64,000 bases of DNA, taken from positions 2,418,001 to 2,482,000 of the forward strand of contig NC_010407.1 of NCBI RefSeq assembly GCF_000069225.1, in the 5' to 3' direction. Source of the stretch: Clavibacter sepedonicus (GTDB taxonomy: Bacteria > Actinomycetota > Actinomycetes > Actinomycetales > Microbacteriaceae). The position numbers and the translations under genes are program-made. The notes beneath the pieces were generated by a model, which was not told where the DNA came from, made no database searches, and saw only the letters and a program-made list of their open reading frames with translations. Every line of letters starts with the position of its first letter. The first letter of the stretch is position 1. Positions 33,136-41,873 of this stretch are shown here, piece by piece.

Positions 33136-34539
33136 GTGCTCATCACCCTCACCTCGACGGCGCCGTCGGCGTCCGACCTCAGCCACCTGCTCCGCAAGCA
33201 CCCGGCGAAGGCGCAGGCCTTCGACCTCGCCGTCGGCACCGCGCACGTCCTCTACCCGGAGGCGACCGACGACCGGTGCACGGTCGCGCTGCTGCTGGAG
33301 GTGGATCCGATCGCGCTCGTCCGCGACAAGCGGTTCCGGAGCGCGGGCGCAGCGAGCATCACCCACTACGTGAACGACCGGCCGTACGCGTCATCGTCGA
33401 TGCTCGCGGTCGCGCTCGGGCAGGTCTTCCGCACGGCGATGGGCGGCCGCAGCGACAGCTTCCCCGAGCTCGCGGCGGGCGCCCTCCCGCTGACGGTCAC
33501 CGTCGCCGCGCTGCCTGCGCGCGGCGGCGCCGACCTCGTGTGCGACCTGTTCGCGCCGCTCGGCTGGCGGGTGGAGGCGACGCCCGTGCCGCTGGATCCC
33601 GCGTTCCCCGGCTGGGGCGACTCCCGCTACGTCGACCTCGTGCTCACCGGCGAGGTCCGCCTGGCCGACGCCCTCCGCCACCTCTACGTGCTGCTGCCCG
33701 TGCTCGACGACGGCAAGCACTACTGGGTGTCCGACGACGAGGTGGGCAAGCTCCTCCGCGCCGGCGAGGGCTGGCTGGCGGAGCACCCATCGCGCGACCT
33801 CATCACGCGCCGGTACCTGGCGCACCAGCGCGACCTCGTGGGCGCGGCGGACGGCCGACTCGACGCGGGGCCCGACGCGCTCGCGGATGCGACCGCCCCC
33901 GTGGATGCCGCCGCCCCCGCGCCGCGCTCCCCCTCGCTCGCCCGCCTGCGGGCCGAGACGGTGCACGCGGTCCTCACCGAGGTCGGGGCGCGCACGGTCG
34001 CCGACGTCGGCTGCGGATCCGGGGCGCTGCTCGCGCACCTGGTGGCGGACCCGGCGTTCACGCGCATCATCGGCACCGACGTCTCCATCTCCGACCTGGA
34101 GGCCGCCGCCCGTCGCCTCGGCCTGCGCGACGCGAGCGACCGGGCGCGCGAGCGGATCCAGCTCCTCCCGTCGTCCGCGACCTACGAGGACCCCCGCATC
34201 GCCGGCCTCGACGCGATCGTGCTGATGGAGGTGATCGAGCACGTGGACCCCGACCGGCACGGTGCCCTCGAGGCGAGCGTGTTCGGATCCGCGTCCCCCG
34301 CCGCCGTCGTCGTCACGACCCCGAACGCCGAGCACAACGCGCTCTACCCGGGCCTCGCCGCGGGCGCCCTCCGCCACCCCGACCACCGGTTCGAGTGGAC
34401 CCGCGCCGAGTTCGCCGCGTGGGCGGAGCGCGTGGCCGGCCGCTACGGCTACCGCGTCGAGATCCGGCCCGTCGGCGACGCGGATCCCGTCCACGGCTCC
34501 CCTACCCAGCTCGCCCTGTTCCGGAAGGCCACGCGATGA
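33136..34539 (+). CDS. hen1: 3'-terminal RNA ribose 2'-O-methyltransferase Hen1
   Basis: 467 residues. Bacterial Hen1 methylates the 2'-OH at the cleavage site before RNA is sealed, making the repaired RNA resistant to recutting. The N-terminal half (1-225) matches the Hen1 N-domain that binds the ligase (TSTAPSASDLSHLLRKHPAK, then HYVNDRPYASSSMLAVALGQ). The C-terminal methyltransferase has the SAM motif VADVGCGSGALL (about 287-298) and the metal site E365, E368 and H369 in MEVIEHVDP, with H417 in HPDHRFEWTRAEF. These match the Glu-Glu-His-His set of characterised bacterial Hen1. The GTG at 33136 gives the family start LITLTST. It overlaps pnkp by 4 bp. Confidence 0.95.
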   Translation: MLITLTSTAPSASDLSHLLRKHPAKAQAFDLAVGTAHVLYPEATDDRCTVALLLEVDPIALVRDKRFRSAGAASITHYVNDRPYASSSMLAVALGQVFRTAMGGRSDSFPELAAGALPLTVTVAALPARGGADLVCDLFAPLGWRVEATPVPLDPAFPGWGDSRYVDLVLTGEVRLADALRHLYVLLPVLDDGKHYWVSDDEVGKLLRAGEGWLAEHPSRDLITRRYLAHQRDLVGAADGRLDAGPDALADATAPVDAAAPAPRSPSLARLRAETVHAVLTEVGARTVADVGCGSGALLAHLVADPAFTRIIGTDVSISDLEAAARRLGLRDASDRARERIQLLPSSATYEDPRIAGLDAIVLMEVIEHVDPDRHGALEASVFGSASPAAVVVTTPNAEHNALYPGLAAGALRHPDHRFEWTRAEFAAWAERVAGRYGYRVEIRPVGDADPVHGSPTQLALFRKATR

Positions 34540-37121
34540 CCGACGCCCCCGCCACCGCCGCGCTGCCCATCCCGCGCATGTCGCTCGTGCTGCTCGTCGG
34601 CGCGAGCGGATCCGGCAAGTCCACCTTCGCCCGCACCCACTTCGGCCCGTACGAGGTGCTGTCGAGCGACGTCTTCCGCGGCCTCGTCTCGAACGACGAG
34701 AACGACCAGAGCGCGACGGCCGCCGCCTTCGAGGCGCTGCGGCACGTCGCCGCGCACCGCCTCCGCCGGGGGCTGATGACCGTGATCGACGCGACGAACG
34801 TGCAGGCCGAGTCGCGCCGGTCCCTCGTGCAGCTCGCCCGGGACCACGACGTGCTGCCCGTCGCGATCGTGCTCGACGTGCCGGTCGGCGTGTGCGTGGA
34901 GCGGAACGCCGCCCGCACGGACCGCACGTTCGGCGCCTCCGTCGTGAAGCGGCAGCACGACCAGCTGCAGCGGTCGCTCAAGGGCCTCGGCCGCGAGGGC
35001 TTCCGCAAGGTGCACGTGCTCCGCGGCGTGGACGAGATCGCGTCCGCGCGCTTCACGGTCGAGCCGCTCCTCAACGACCTCCGGCACGAGCGCGGCCCCT
35101 TCGACGCGATCGGCGACGTGCACGGCTGCCGCGCGGAGCTCGAGACGCTGCTCGGAGAGCTGGGCTACGAGATCCAGCGCGACGAGCGGGGTCGGCCCGT
35201 CGACGCCGCGCACCCCGAGGGACGCCGTGTCGTGTTCCTCGGCGATCTCGTCGACCGCGGACCCGACACCCCGGGGGTGCTCCGCCTCGCGATGGGCATG
35301 GTGCGCGCCGGCCACGCCTTCGCGGTGCCCGGCAACCACGAGGACAAGCTCGTGAAGGCGCTGCAGGGGAAGAAGGTGCGGGTCGCGTACGGCCTCGCCG
35401 AGTCGCTCGCCCAGCTCGCCGAGGAGGACGAGGCGTTCCGCGTCGACGTCGAGCGGTTCTGCCGCGAGCTCGTCTCCCACCTCGTGCTCGACGGCGGGGA
35501 CCTCGTGGTCGCGCACGCCGGCCTCATCGAGGCGTACCAGGGCCGCGCGTCCGGACGCGTGCGCGCGTTCGCGCTCTGGGGCGACGCCACGATCGGCGAG
35601 ACCGACGAGCACGGCCTGCCCGTGCGCCGCGACTGGGCGCTCGACTACCGCGGATCCGCGACGGTCCTCTACGGGCACGTCGCCGGGGTCGGCACCGAGT
35701 GGGTCAACGGCACCATGTGCCTCGACACCGGATGCGTCTTCGGCGGCGAGCTCACCGCCCTCCGCTGGCCCGAGCGGGAGGTCGTCGCCGTGCCCGCCGA
35801 GCGCGTCTGGTCGGAGCCGACCGTGCCGCTCGGACGCCGGTACGCGTCGTCAGCTGCCGCCGGATCCGCTGCCGCCGACGACGTGCGCGACCCGGGGCTG
35901 CTGCGGATCGACGACGTGCTCGGCAAGCAGGTGGTCGAGACGCGCGCGTTCGGCCGGGTCGGGATCCGCGAGGACGCCGCCGCCGGCGCCCTCGAGACCA
36001 TGAGCCGCTTCGCCGTCGACCCGCGGCACCTCCTCTACCTGCCGCCCACGATGAGCCCGCCCGCGACCTCGTCCCGCGACGACGTGCTCGAGCACCCGGC
36101 CGAGGCCTTCGAGGCGTACCGGCGCGACGGGCTCGAGCGCGTGATCTGCGAGGAGAAGCACATGGGATCCCGCGCGGTCGTGCTCCTCACCCGCGACCCC
36201 GCCCGCTTCGACGCGCCCGCCGGCTGGCGCGGCGTCGTGCACACGCGCACCGGCCGTCCGTTCTTCGACGCCGCCGACACGGACGCCCTGCTCGCCCGGC
36301 TCGACGCCGCCGTGGAGACGGCCGGCCTCTGGGCGGAGCTCGACACGTCGTGGCTGCTCCTCGACGCCGAGCTGCTGCCGTGGTCGATGAAGGCGGGGCC
36401 GCTGATCCGCGACCAGTACGCGTCCGTCGGCGCCGCCGCCACCGCCGCGCTGCCCGCCGCGGTGCGCGTGCTGGAGCAGGCCGCCGCGTCGGGCATCGAC
36501 GTCGCCGACCTCCTCGACCGCACGCGCGCCCGGGCCGCCGACGCGGAGGGCTACGTCGCCGCGTACCGCCGGCACGCCGCGCCCTACGACGGCCTCGACG
36601 ACGTGCGCCTCGCGCCGTTCCAGCTCCTCGCCACCGAGGGCGCGACCCACCTCGCACGCGAGCACTCCTGGCATCTCGCGCTGGCCGGGCGCCTGGCGGA
36701 CGCGGATCCGGGCCTCGTCGTGCCCACGCGCTCCCTCGAGGTCGACCTCGCCTCGCCGGAGTCCGAGGAGGCCGCCACGCGCTGGTGGCAGGAGCTGACG
36801 GACGCGGGCGGCGAGGGCATGGTCGTGAAGCCCCTCGCGGGTCTCGTCCGCGGGCGGAAGGCGCTCGCCCAGCCGGGCATCAAGGTGCGCGGCCGCGAGT
36901 ACCTGCGGATCGTCTACGGCCCCGACTACACGGAGCCCGCGAACCTCCGCCGCCTGCGCGACCGCGACGTCGGCCACAAGCGGTCGATGGCCCTCCGCGA
37001 GTACGCGCTCGGCGTCGAGGCGGTCGAGCGCTTCGTCGCGGGCGAGCCGACGTGGCGCGTGCACCAGGCGGTCTTCGGCGTGCTCGCGATGGAGTCCGAG
37101 CCGGTGGATCCGCGGCTGTGA
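34536..37121 (+). CDS. pnkp: Polynucleotide kinase-phosphatase-ligase Pnkp
   Basis: 861 residues, the full three-domain size. Kinase (about 14-175): P-loop GASGSGKST with K28, which phosphorylates 5'-OH ends. Phosphatase (about 190-400): GDVHGC, GDLVDRG (about 236-242), GNHED (266-270) and HAGL, a binuclear metallophosphoesterase that heals 2',3'-cyclic phosphate. Ligase/adenylyltransferase (about 470-861): EEKHMGSR with nucleotidyl Lys541, EGMVVKP (K765) and QPGIKVRGREYLRIVYG. It makes the ends joinable and seals RNA when bound to Hen1. ATG at 34536 overlaps the hen1 stop (ATGA). All key residues are present. Likely substrates are tRNAs cut by ribotoxins. Confidence 0.96.
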   Translation: MTDAPATAALPIPRMSLVLLVGASGSGKSTFARTHFGPYEVLSSDVFRGLVSNDENDQSATAAAFEALRHVAAHRLRRGLMTVIDATNVQAESRRSLVQLARDHDVLPVAIVLDVPVGVCVERNAARTDRTFGASVVKRQHDQLQRSLKGLGREGFRKVHVLRGVDEIASARFTVEPLLNDLRHERGPFDAIGDVHGCRAELETLLGELGYEIQRDERGRPVDAAHPEGRRVVFLGDLVDRGPDTPGVLRLAMGMVRAGHAFAVPGNHEDKLVKALQGKKVRVAYGLAESLAQLAEEDEAFRVDVERFCRELVSHLVLDGGDLVVAHAGLIEAYQGRASGRVRAFALWGDATIGETDEHGLPVRRDWALDYRGSATVLYGHVAGVGTEWVNGTMCLDTGCVFGGELTALRWPEREVVAVPAERVWSEPTVPLGRRYASSAAAGSAAADDVRDPGLLRIDDVLGKQVVETRAFGRVGIREDAAAGALETMSRFAVDPRHLLYLPPTMSPPATSSRDDVLEHPAEAFEAYRRDGLERVICEEKHMGSRAVVLLTRDPARFDAPAGWRGVVHTRTGRPFFDAADTDALLARLDAAVETAGLWAELDTSWLLLDAELLPWSMKAGPLIRDQYASVGAAATAALPAAVRVLEQAAASGIDVADLLDRTRARAADAEGYVAAYRRHAAPYDGLDDVRLAPFQLLATEGATHLAREHSWHLALAGRLADADPGLVVPTRSLEVDLASPESEEAATRWWQELTDAGGEGMVVKPLAGLVRGRKALAQPGIKVRGREYLRIVYGPDYTEPANLRRLRDRDVGHKRSMALREYALGVEAVERFVAGEPTWRVHQAVFGVLAMESEPVDPRL

Positions 37122-37124
37122 CGC

Positions 37125-37146
37125 CCGGAGCGTGTGCACGCTCCGG
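37125..37146 (+). terminator. Hairpin after pnkp
   Basis: CCGGAGCG and CGCTCCGG form an 8-bp perfect stem with a 6-nt loop, starting 3 bp after the pnkp stop. There is no U tract. Confidence 0.45.
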
Positions 37147-37168
37147 CGTCGCGCGGGCCGCCCGCCGC

Positions 37169-37174
37169 TAGCCT
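37169..37174 (+). promoter_or_regulatory. -10 box, leaderless type (small membrane protein)
   Basis: TAGCCT ends 6 nt before the ATG at 37181, giving the small gene its own transcription start apart from pnkp. Confidence 0.45.
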
Positions 37175-37180
37175 CGCCGG

Positions 37181-37336
37181 ATGCCCACCCGCCCCGCCGC
37201 CCGATCCCGCGCGGTGGGCGCGGTCAGTCGCGCGGGGCACCTGCTCACGTCGCTCGCCATGGGGATCCTGCTGGCCTTCCTGATGCTGGGCGTGGCGCTC
37301 GACGGGTCCCTCCGGGGCCCCGACGAACGCGACTGA
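37181..37336 (+). CDS. 51-residue single-span membrane protein
   Basis: A short gene directly after pnkp, beginning MPTRPAARSRAVGAVSRAGH. A basic N-terminus is followed by one transmembrane helix (LAMGILLAFLMLGVALDG) and an acidic end (RGPDERD). The leaderless -10 box and coding pattern support it. It is convergent with prpB, with 3 bp between stops. Whether it belongs to the RNA repair unit is unknown. Confidence 0.6.
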   Translation: MPTRPAARSRAVGAVSRAGHLLTSLAMGILLAFLMLGVALDGSLRGPDERD

Positions 37337-37339
37337 GGA

Positions 37340-38254
37340 TCACGCCCCGCCGCGGTTCCCCTCCAGCGTGAAGGTGAAGACGTCCTCGTCGAAGGCGCTG
37401 TAGCCGGCGTAGTCGAGGAGCTCGTAGAGGCGCGCGCGGGTCTGCATCTCGGGCACCTTCGACGCGAGCGTGCCCTCCTCGAGGATCGCGTCGAGGCCGC
37501 GCTCGGCGGCGCCCATCGCGAGCCGCAGCAGCGAGACGGGGTAGATGACGATGTTCACGCCGACGTCCGCGAGCTGCTGCGTCGTGAACAGCTCGCTCTT
37601 CCCGAACTCGGTCATGTTGGCGAGGATCGGCACGTCGACCGCGGCGCGCACGCCAGCGAACTCGGCGAGGTCGGCCATCGCCTCGGGGAAGATCGCGTCG
37701 GCTCCGGCGTCCACGAGCGCGCGAGCACGGTCGACCGCGGCGGCCATGCCGTCGACGCCGCGCACGTCGGTGCGGGCCATGACCAGCAGGTCGGGGTCGC
37801 GGCGGGCGTCGACGGCCGCGCGGATCCGCTTCAGCGCCGTCGACTCGTCCACCACCTGCTTGCCGTCGAGGTGGCCGCAGCGCTTGGGGTTCACCTGGTC
37901 CTCGATGTGGAGGCCCGCGACGCCCGCGTCCTCGAGCATCTGCACCGTGCGCGCGACGTTCATCGGCTCGCCGAAGCCCGTGTCCGCGTCCACGAGGCAG
38001 GGCAGGTCGGTGACGCGCGCGATCTGCTGCGAGCGCCCGGCCACCTCGGTGAGCGTGGTGAGGCCGATGTCGGGCAGGCCGAGATCCGCGGAGAGCACGG
38101 CGCCGGAGATGTAGACGCCGTCCATGCCCTTGTCCTGGATGAGGCGGGCCGACAGCGGGTTGAACGCGCCGGGCAGGCGGAGCAGCTCGCCCGTCGCGAG
38201 CCGCTCGCGGAACGCGCGGCGCTTGGCCGCGGAGGTGAGGGTGGAGTGCAGCAC
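37340..38254 (-). CDS. prpB: 2-methylisocitrate lyase
   Basis: 304 residues, isocitrate lyase/PEP mutase superfamily. It splits 2-methylisocitrate into pyruvate and succinate. The active-site loop KRCGHLDGKQ contains the catalytic Cys and is the PrpB variant of KKCGH. The metal-binding Asp residues are in LVDADTGFGEP, with AGLHIEDQVNPKRC next. The GTG start at 38254 shares one base with the prpD stop (TAGTG), so the two are translationally coupled. The reading order prpD-prpB is as in other actinobacteria, but prpC does not follow directly. Confidence 0.93.
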   Translation of the reverse strand: MLHSTLTSAAKRRAFRERLATGELLRLPGAFNPLSARLIQDKGMDGVYISGAVLSADLGLPDIGLTTLTEVAGRSQQIARVTDLPCLVDADTGFGEPMNVARTVQMLEDAGVAGLHIEDQVNPKRCGHLDGKQVVDESTALKRIRAAVDARRDPDLLVMARTDVRGVDGMAAAVDRARALVDAGADAIFPEAMADLAEFAGVRAAVDVPILANMTEFGKSELFTTQQLADVGVNIVIYPVSLLRLAMGAAERGLDAILEEGTLASKVPEMQTRARLYELLDYAGYSAFDEDVFTFTLEGNRGGA

Positions 38255-39804
38255 TAGAGGAGTCCCTTCGGGGAGCCGGCGCCGTCGAGCAGCCCGGGTC
38301 GCGCGGTGACGGTGAGGCCGGCGAGCTCGTCGGCGGTGAGCTCGGGCAGGCGCTCGACGAGGGCGAGGAAGCGGTCGACCTCGCGATCCTCGAGCACGCC
38401 GTCGGCGAGCGTGCGGAGGTTCAGGACGTAGTCTGCGCGCGCGAACGGCCGGGCGCCGAGCGGGTGCGCGTCGGCGACGGCGATCTCGTCGACGATGGTC
38501 GAGCCGTCGGTCAGGCGGATCTCCACCCGGCCGCCGAACGCCTTCTCGGCCGGATCCATCGAGTGGTACCGGCGCGTCCACTCCGGGTCCTCGGTCGTGG
38601 TGACGCGGCGCCAGAGGTCCACCGTGTCGGCGCGGCCGGCGCGCTCGGGGGCGTACGAGTCGACGTGGTGCCACGCGCCGTCCTGCAGCGCGACGGTGAA
38701 GATGTACGGGATCGAGTGGTCGAGCGTCTCGCGGCTGGCGCGCGGGTCGTACTTCTGCGGGTCGTTCGCACCGGATCCGATCACCACGTGCGTGTGGTGC
38801 GACGAGTGGATGAGCACGCTGTCGATCGCGTCGGCATCCGCGAGCACCGGGTGGGTGTTGTGCAGGCGGCGGGCCAGGTCGATCCACGCCTGCGCCTGGT
38901 ACTCGGCCGAGTGCTCCTTCGTGTAGGTGTCGAGGATCGCCCGCTTGGCCTCGCCGGGCGCGGGCAGCGGCACGTCGTAGGAGGCGTCTGGCCCGTCGAG
39001 GAGCCACGCGATGACGCCGTCCTCGCCCTCGTAGATGGGGGTCGGGCTGGTCTGGCCGCGCATCGCCCGGTCGATCGCCTCGACGGCCATCTTCCCGGCG
39101 AACGCGGGCGCGTGCGCCTTCCACGTGCTGATCGCGCCCTTGCGCGACTGCCGCGTGGCCGTGGTGGTGTGCAGGGCCTGGCCGATGGCCTGGAAGACCG
39201 TCTCCTGATCGAGGCCGAGGAGCGTGCCGATGCCGGCCGCGGCCGACGGGCCGAGGTGCGCGACGTGGTCGATCTTGTGCGCGTGCAGGCTGATGGCCTT
39301 CACGAGGTCGACCTGGATCTCGTAGCCGGTCGCGATGCCGCGGACCACGTCGGCGCCCGTGAGCGCGCGGCCGTCGGGCCGGCCGGCCGCGGCGGCGTGC
39401 TGCGCGGCGGCGAGGATCGGCGGGATGTTGTCGCCCGGGTGCGAGTACTCCGCGGCGAGGAACGTGTCGTGGTAGTCGAGCTCGCGCACGGCCACGCCGT
39501 TCGCCCAGGCCGCCCACTCGGCGCTGACGCGGGTGGCGGGATCCGCGCCCACGACGGTCGCGCCCGCGCCGCCCGTCGACGGCCCGTGCGCGAGGGCCTG
39601 CGCGCGCGCCGCGCCGACGGGCGCGCGCGTGAGCGAGGCGGTCGCGACCGCGGCGTTGTCGATGATGCGGTTGACGATCATCTCGGCGACCTCGGCGTCG
39701 ACCTCGACCGGATCGGCGGCGACGGCGGCGATGCGCCCCGCCAGCTGCTCCCCGGGAGGCAGGGCCTCGTCGCTGCGGTGGACGCGGACGCGGTGGATCT
39801 GCAT
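38254..39804 (-). CDS. prpD: 2-methylcitrate dehydratase
   Basis: 516 residues, MmgE/PrpD family. It dehydrates 2-methylcitrate to 2-methyl-cis-aconitate, without an iron-sulfur cluster. Typical stretches are [40 protein letters not shown] and [31 protein letters not shown] at 39804 was chosen over MRKSM at 39816 because GAGGAAG lies 7 nt before it. It is first of prpD-prpB. No PrpR regulator is visible nearby. Confidence 0.93.
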   Translation of the reverse strand: MQIHRVRVHRSDEALPPGEQLAGRIAAVAADPVEVDAEVAEMIVNRIIDNAAVATASLTRAPVGAARAQALAHGPSTGGAGATVVGADPATRVSAEWAAWANGVAVRELDYHDTFLAAEYSHPGDNIPPILAAAQHAAAAGRPDGRALTGADVVRGIATGYEIQVDLVKAISLHAHKIDHVAHLGPSAAAGIGTLLGLDQETVFQAIGQALHTTTATRQSRKGAISTWKAHAPAFAGKMAVEAIDRAMRGQTSPTPIYEGEDGVIAWLLDGPDASYDVPLPAPGEAKRAILDTYTKEHSAEYQAQAWIDLARRLHNTHPVLADADAIDSVLIHSSHHTHVVIGSGANDPQKYDPRASRETLDHSIPYIFTVALQDGAWHHVDSYAPERAGRADTVDLWRRVTTTEDPEWTRRYHSMDPAEKAFGGRVEIRLTDGSTIVDEIAVADAHPLGARPFARADYVLNLRTLADGVLEDREVDRFLALVERLPELTADELAGLTVTARPGLLDGAGSPKGLL

Positions 39805-39894
39805 GCTCTTCCTCACGGTCGGGGCACCGGCGCGGAGGGCTCGGGGCCCCGTCCGCGCGGCACCGGTCCAGCGTATCCACCGGCGGCCCCGTCC

Positions 39895-39900
39895 TACGCT
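39895..39900 (+). promoter_or_regulatory. -10 box, leaderless type (tandem GNAT gene)
   Basis: TACGCT ends 5 nt before the GTG at 39906. Confidence 0.42.
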
Positions 39901-39905
39901 GGAGC

Positions 39906-40844
39906 GTGCTCACCGTCGCCCCGGAGTCCCCCCGCCAGCACGACGTGCTGCCGCTCCTGCGGCAGGCCGACGAGTTCGCGCTCGCCCTCTACCCGGCCGA
40001 GAACTACCACGCGCTCGACGTCGCTGCGCTCGAGCGGCCGGGCGTGACGTTCCTCGTCGCGCGCGTCGACGGTCGCGCGCTCGGCACAGCGGCGGTCGTC
40101 GACGGCGGTGACGGATCCGCGGAGCTGAAGCGCGTGTTCGTCACGGATGCGGCGCGGGGCCTCGGCGTCGGGCGCGCGCTGCTGGTCGCCACAGAGGGCC
40201 GGGCGCGCGAGCTCGGCGCCGACGTCATGCGGCTCGAGACCGGCCTGCCGCAGACCGCCGCCATCGCCCTCTACGAGCGCGCGGGCTACCGGCACGTGCC
40301 GCGCTTCGGGCCGTACGTGGAGGATCCGACGAGCGTCTGCATGGAGCGCGACCTGCGGGTGGATCCCGGCCCGGTGCCCCGCTGGATCCTCCGCCCCGCC
40401 CTCGCCGACGACGCGACCTGGATGGCCGAGCTCCGCGCCGTCGTCCTCCGGCCCGACCTCGAGCGGCTCGGGAGGTTCGATCCGGTGCGGGTCCGCCGCC
40501 GCTTCCTCGACGGCTGGGCGCCCGAGCGCACATCCGTGATCCGCGTCGACGGCCGCGACGTCGGCCTCATCGCCTGCCGCGACGAACCCGACGCGCACTG
40601 GGTCGAGCACTTCTACCTGGATCCCGCGCTGCAGGGCCAGGGCATCGGCGGCGAGGTGCTGCGCGATCTCATGGCGCGGCACGACGACGGCCGCCCGTTC
40701 CGGCTGGACGTGCTCCAGGGCAGCGCCGCGCGGCGCCTCTACGAGCGGGCGGGGTTCCGGGTCGAGCGGGAGGATGCCGTGGACGTGTGGCTGGTGGCGC
40801 TGCGCCGCGCCGCGGGCGGCTCGGACGACATCGCCGCCTGCTGA
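39906..40844 (+). CDS. Tandem-GNAT acetyltransferase
   Basis: 312 residues made of two GNAT domains. The first (about 1-150) shows [20 protein letters not shown] and [20 protein letters not shown]. The second (about 160-300) shows [20 protein letters not shown] and [18 protein letters not shown]. Both have the R/Q-x-x-G-x-G/A acetyl-CoA loop, so both may bind cofactor. Fused pairs occur in mycothiol synthase, but the MshD-specific signature is not evident. GTG 39906 is supported by a TACGCT box 5 nt upstream. Confidence 0.85.
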   Translation: MLTVAPESPRQHDVLPLLRQADEFALALYPAENYHALDVAALERPGVTFLVARVDGRALGTAAVVDGGDGSAELKRVFVTDAARGLGVGRALLVATEGRARELGADVMRLETGLPQTAAIALYERAGYRHVPRFGPYVEDPTSVCMERDLRVDPGPVPRWILRPALADDATWMAELRAVVLRPDLERLGRFDPVRVRRRFLDGWAPERTSVIRVDGRDVGLIACRDEPDAHWVEHFYLDPALQGQGIGGEVLRDLMARHDDGRPFRLDVLQGSAARRLYERAGFRVEREDAVDVWLVALRRAAGGSDDIAAC

Positions 40845-40874
40845 CGTGGATCCGTCCGCCGCCCGCCGCTCGCC

Positions 40875-40880
40875 TAAGGT
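40875..40880 (+). promoter_or_regulatory. -10 box, leaderless type (membrane protein)
   Basis: TAAGGT ends 7 nt before the ATG at 40888. Confidence 0.45.
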
Positions 40881-40887
40881 GGGCGCC

Positions 40888-41406
40888 ATGCGTGAGACGA
40901 CACCCGCCGGACGGCCGCGCCTGTCACGTGAGGACGCCTCGAGCCGCATCACGGCGTTCGTCTACGGCAACATCGTGACCCTCGCCACGATCGCCCCCAT
41001 GACCACGGATGCCGCCGAGAGCGGGCGGGGCCTCTGGTACGTGCTCGCCACGGCGTCGTCGACCTTCCTCGCGCACACCTTCGCCGAGTCGGTCGGCCGG
41101 CGTGCGCGGAGCGACCACCGGCTGACCGCGGAGACGATCCGGGCCGAGCTGCGCGACTCCCTCCCTGTGCTGACGTCGGCCCTCGTCCCTGCGGCCGTCC
41201 TCGCGTACGCCGCGCTGACCGACGTGCCGGGCCTCACCGCCGAGATCATCGCCATCGCGTACCTCGTGATCCGCCTCGCCCTCCTCGGTCCCGTGGTCGC
41301 GCGCCTGCGCGGGGAGCGACCCTCGCTGCGGACCTTCGCGGCCGGCGTCGTCCTCGCCGCCGTCGGCATCGGCATCGCCCTGGTGAAGGCCGGCCCGGGC
41401 TTCTGA
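40888..41406 (+). CDS. Four-helix integral membrane protein, unknown
   Basis: 172 residues: a short basic N-terminus, then hydrophobic segments FVYGNIVTLATIAPM, GLWYVLATASSTFLAHTFAE, LTSALVPAAVLAYAALT with IIAIAYLVIRLALLGPVVAR, and FAAGVVLAAVGIGIALV. A His/Glu pair lies inside helix 2 (AHTFAESVG). No family recognised. A TAAGGT box supports the start. Confidence 0.7.
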   Translation: MRETTPAGRPRLSREDASSRITAFVYGNIVTLATIAPMTTDAAESGRGLWYVLATASSTFLAHTFAESVGRRARSDHRLTAETIRAELRDSLPVLTSALVPAAVLAYAALTDVPGLTAEIIAIAYLVIRLALLGPVVARLRGERPSLRTFAAGVVLAAVGIGIALVKAGPGF

Positions 41407-41873
41407 TCCCGATCGCCGTCCGTCCGTCGGGTCGCGACCCTCGTGCCCGTGCAGTCCGTCCGGTGGGATGCGGTACGGGACGTCGCCCCGGTCGCCGCTC
41501 CCCTGTCTGCACGCCCTTCGAACGGGTGCCCGGCGGGGATCCTCATCGGACGGTCGCCCGCTGGCTCCGATCGGCGGAGCAGGGCGGCAGTCGACGACCC
41601 TGACGCGCGCGCCACCGTCCGCGAGCACTGGACGTGGCTCCGCGTCTCGGGAGATCCGGGCGCCGAGGTCGACGTCGGGCCCGACGCCCATGACGGTGCA
41701 CGGGTGCACGCGATCGGCGCCCACAGCCCGCGTCCCGCGTGTTCACGGAATCAGAATATCCCGTTCATGCTCGAGGTCGCGCCGAGCCCCATGCTCCTGG
41801 TGCCGAGCTCCCGCGCGACCGCGCGCGCCGGTCTGCGCGACCCCGCGCGCATCCCCCCTCGAGAAGGACGAAC
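41407..41873. other. 467-bp intergenic region before the tyrosine phosphatase
   Basis: No credible gene; the open frames here have poor composition. An AT-rich patch at about 41749-41767 (CAGAATATCC) may hold the promoter of the phosphatase-sortase operon, leaving an untranslated leader of about 100 nt. Confidence 0.5.
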
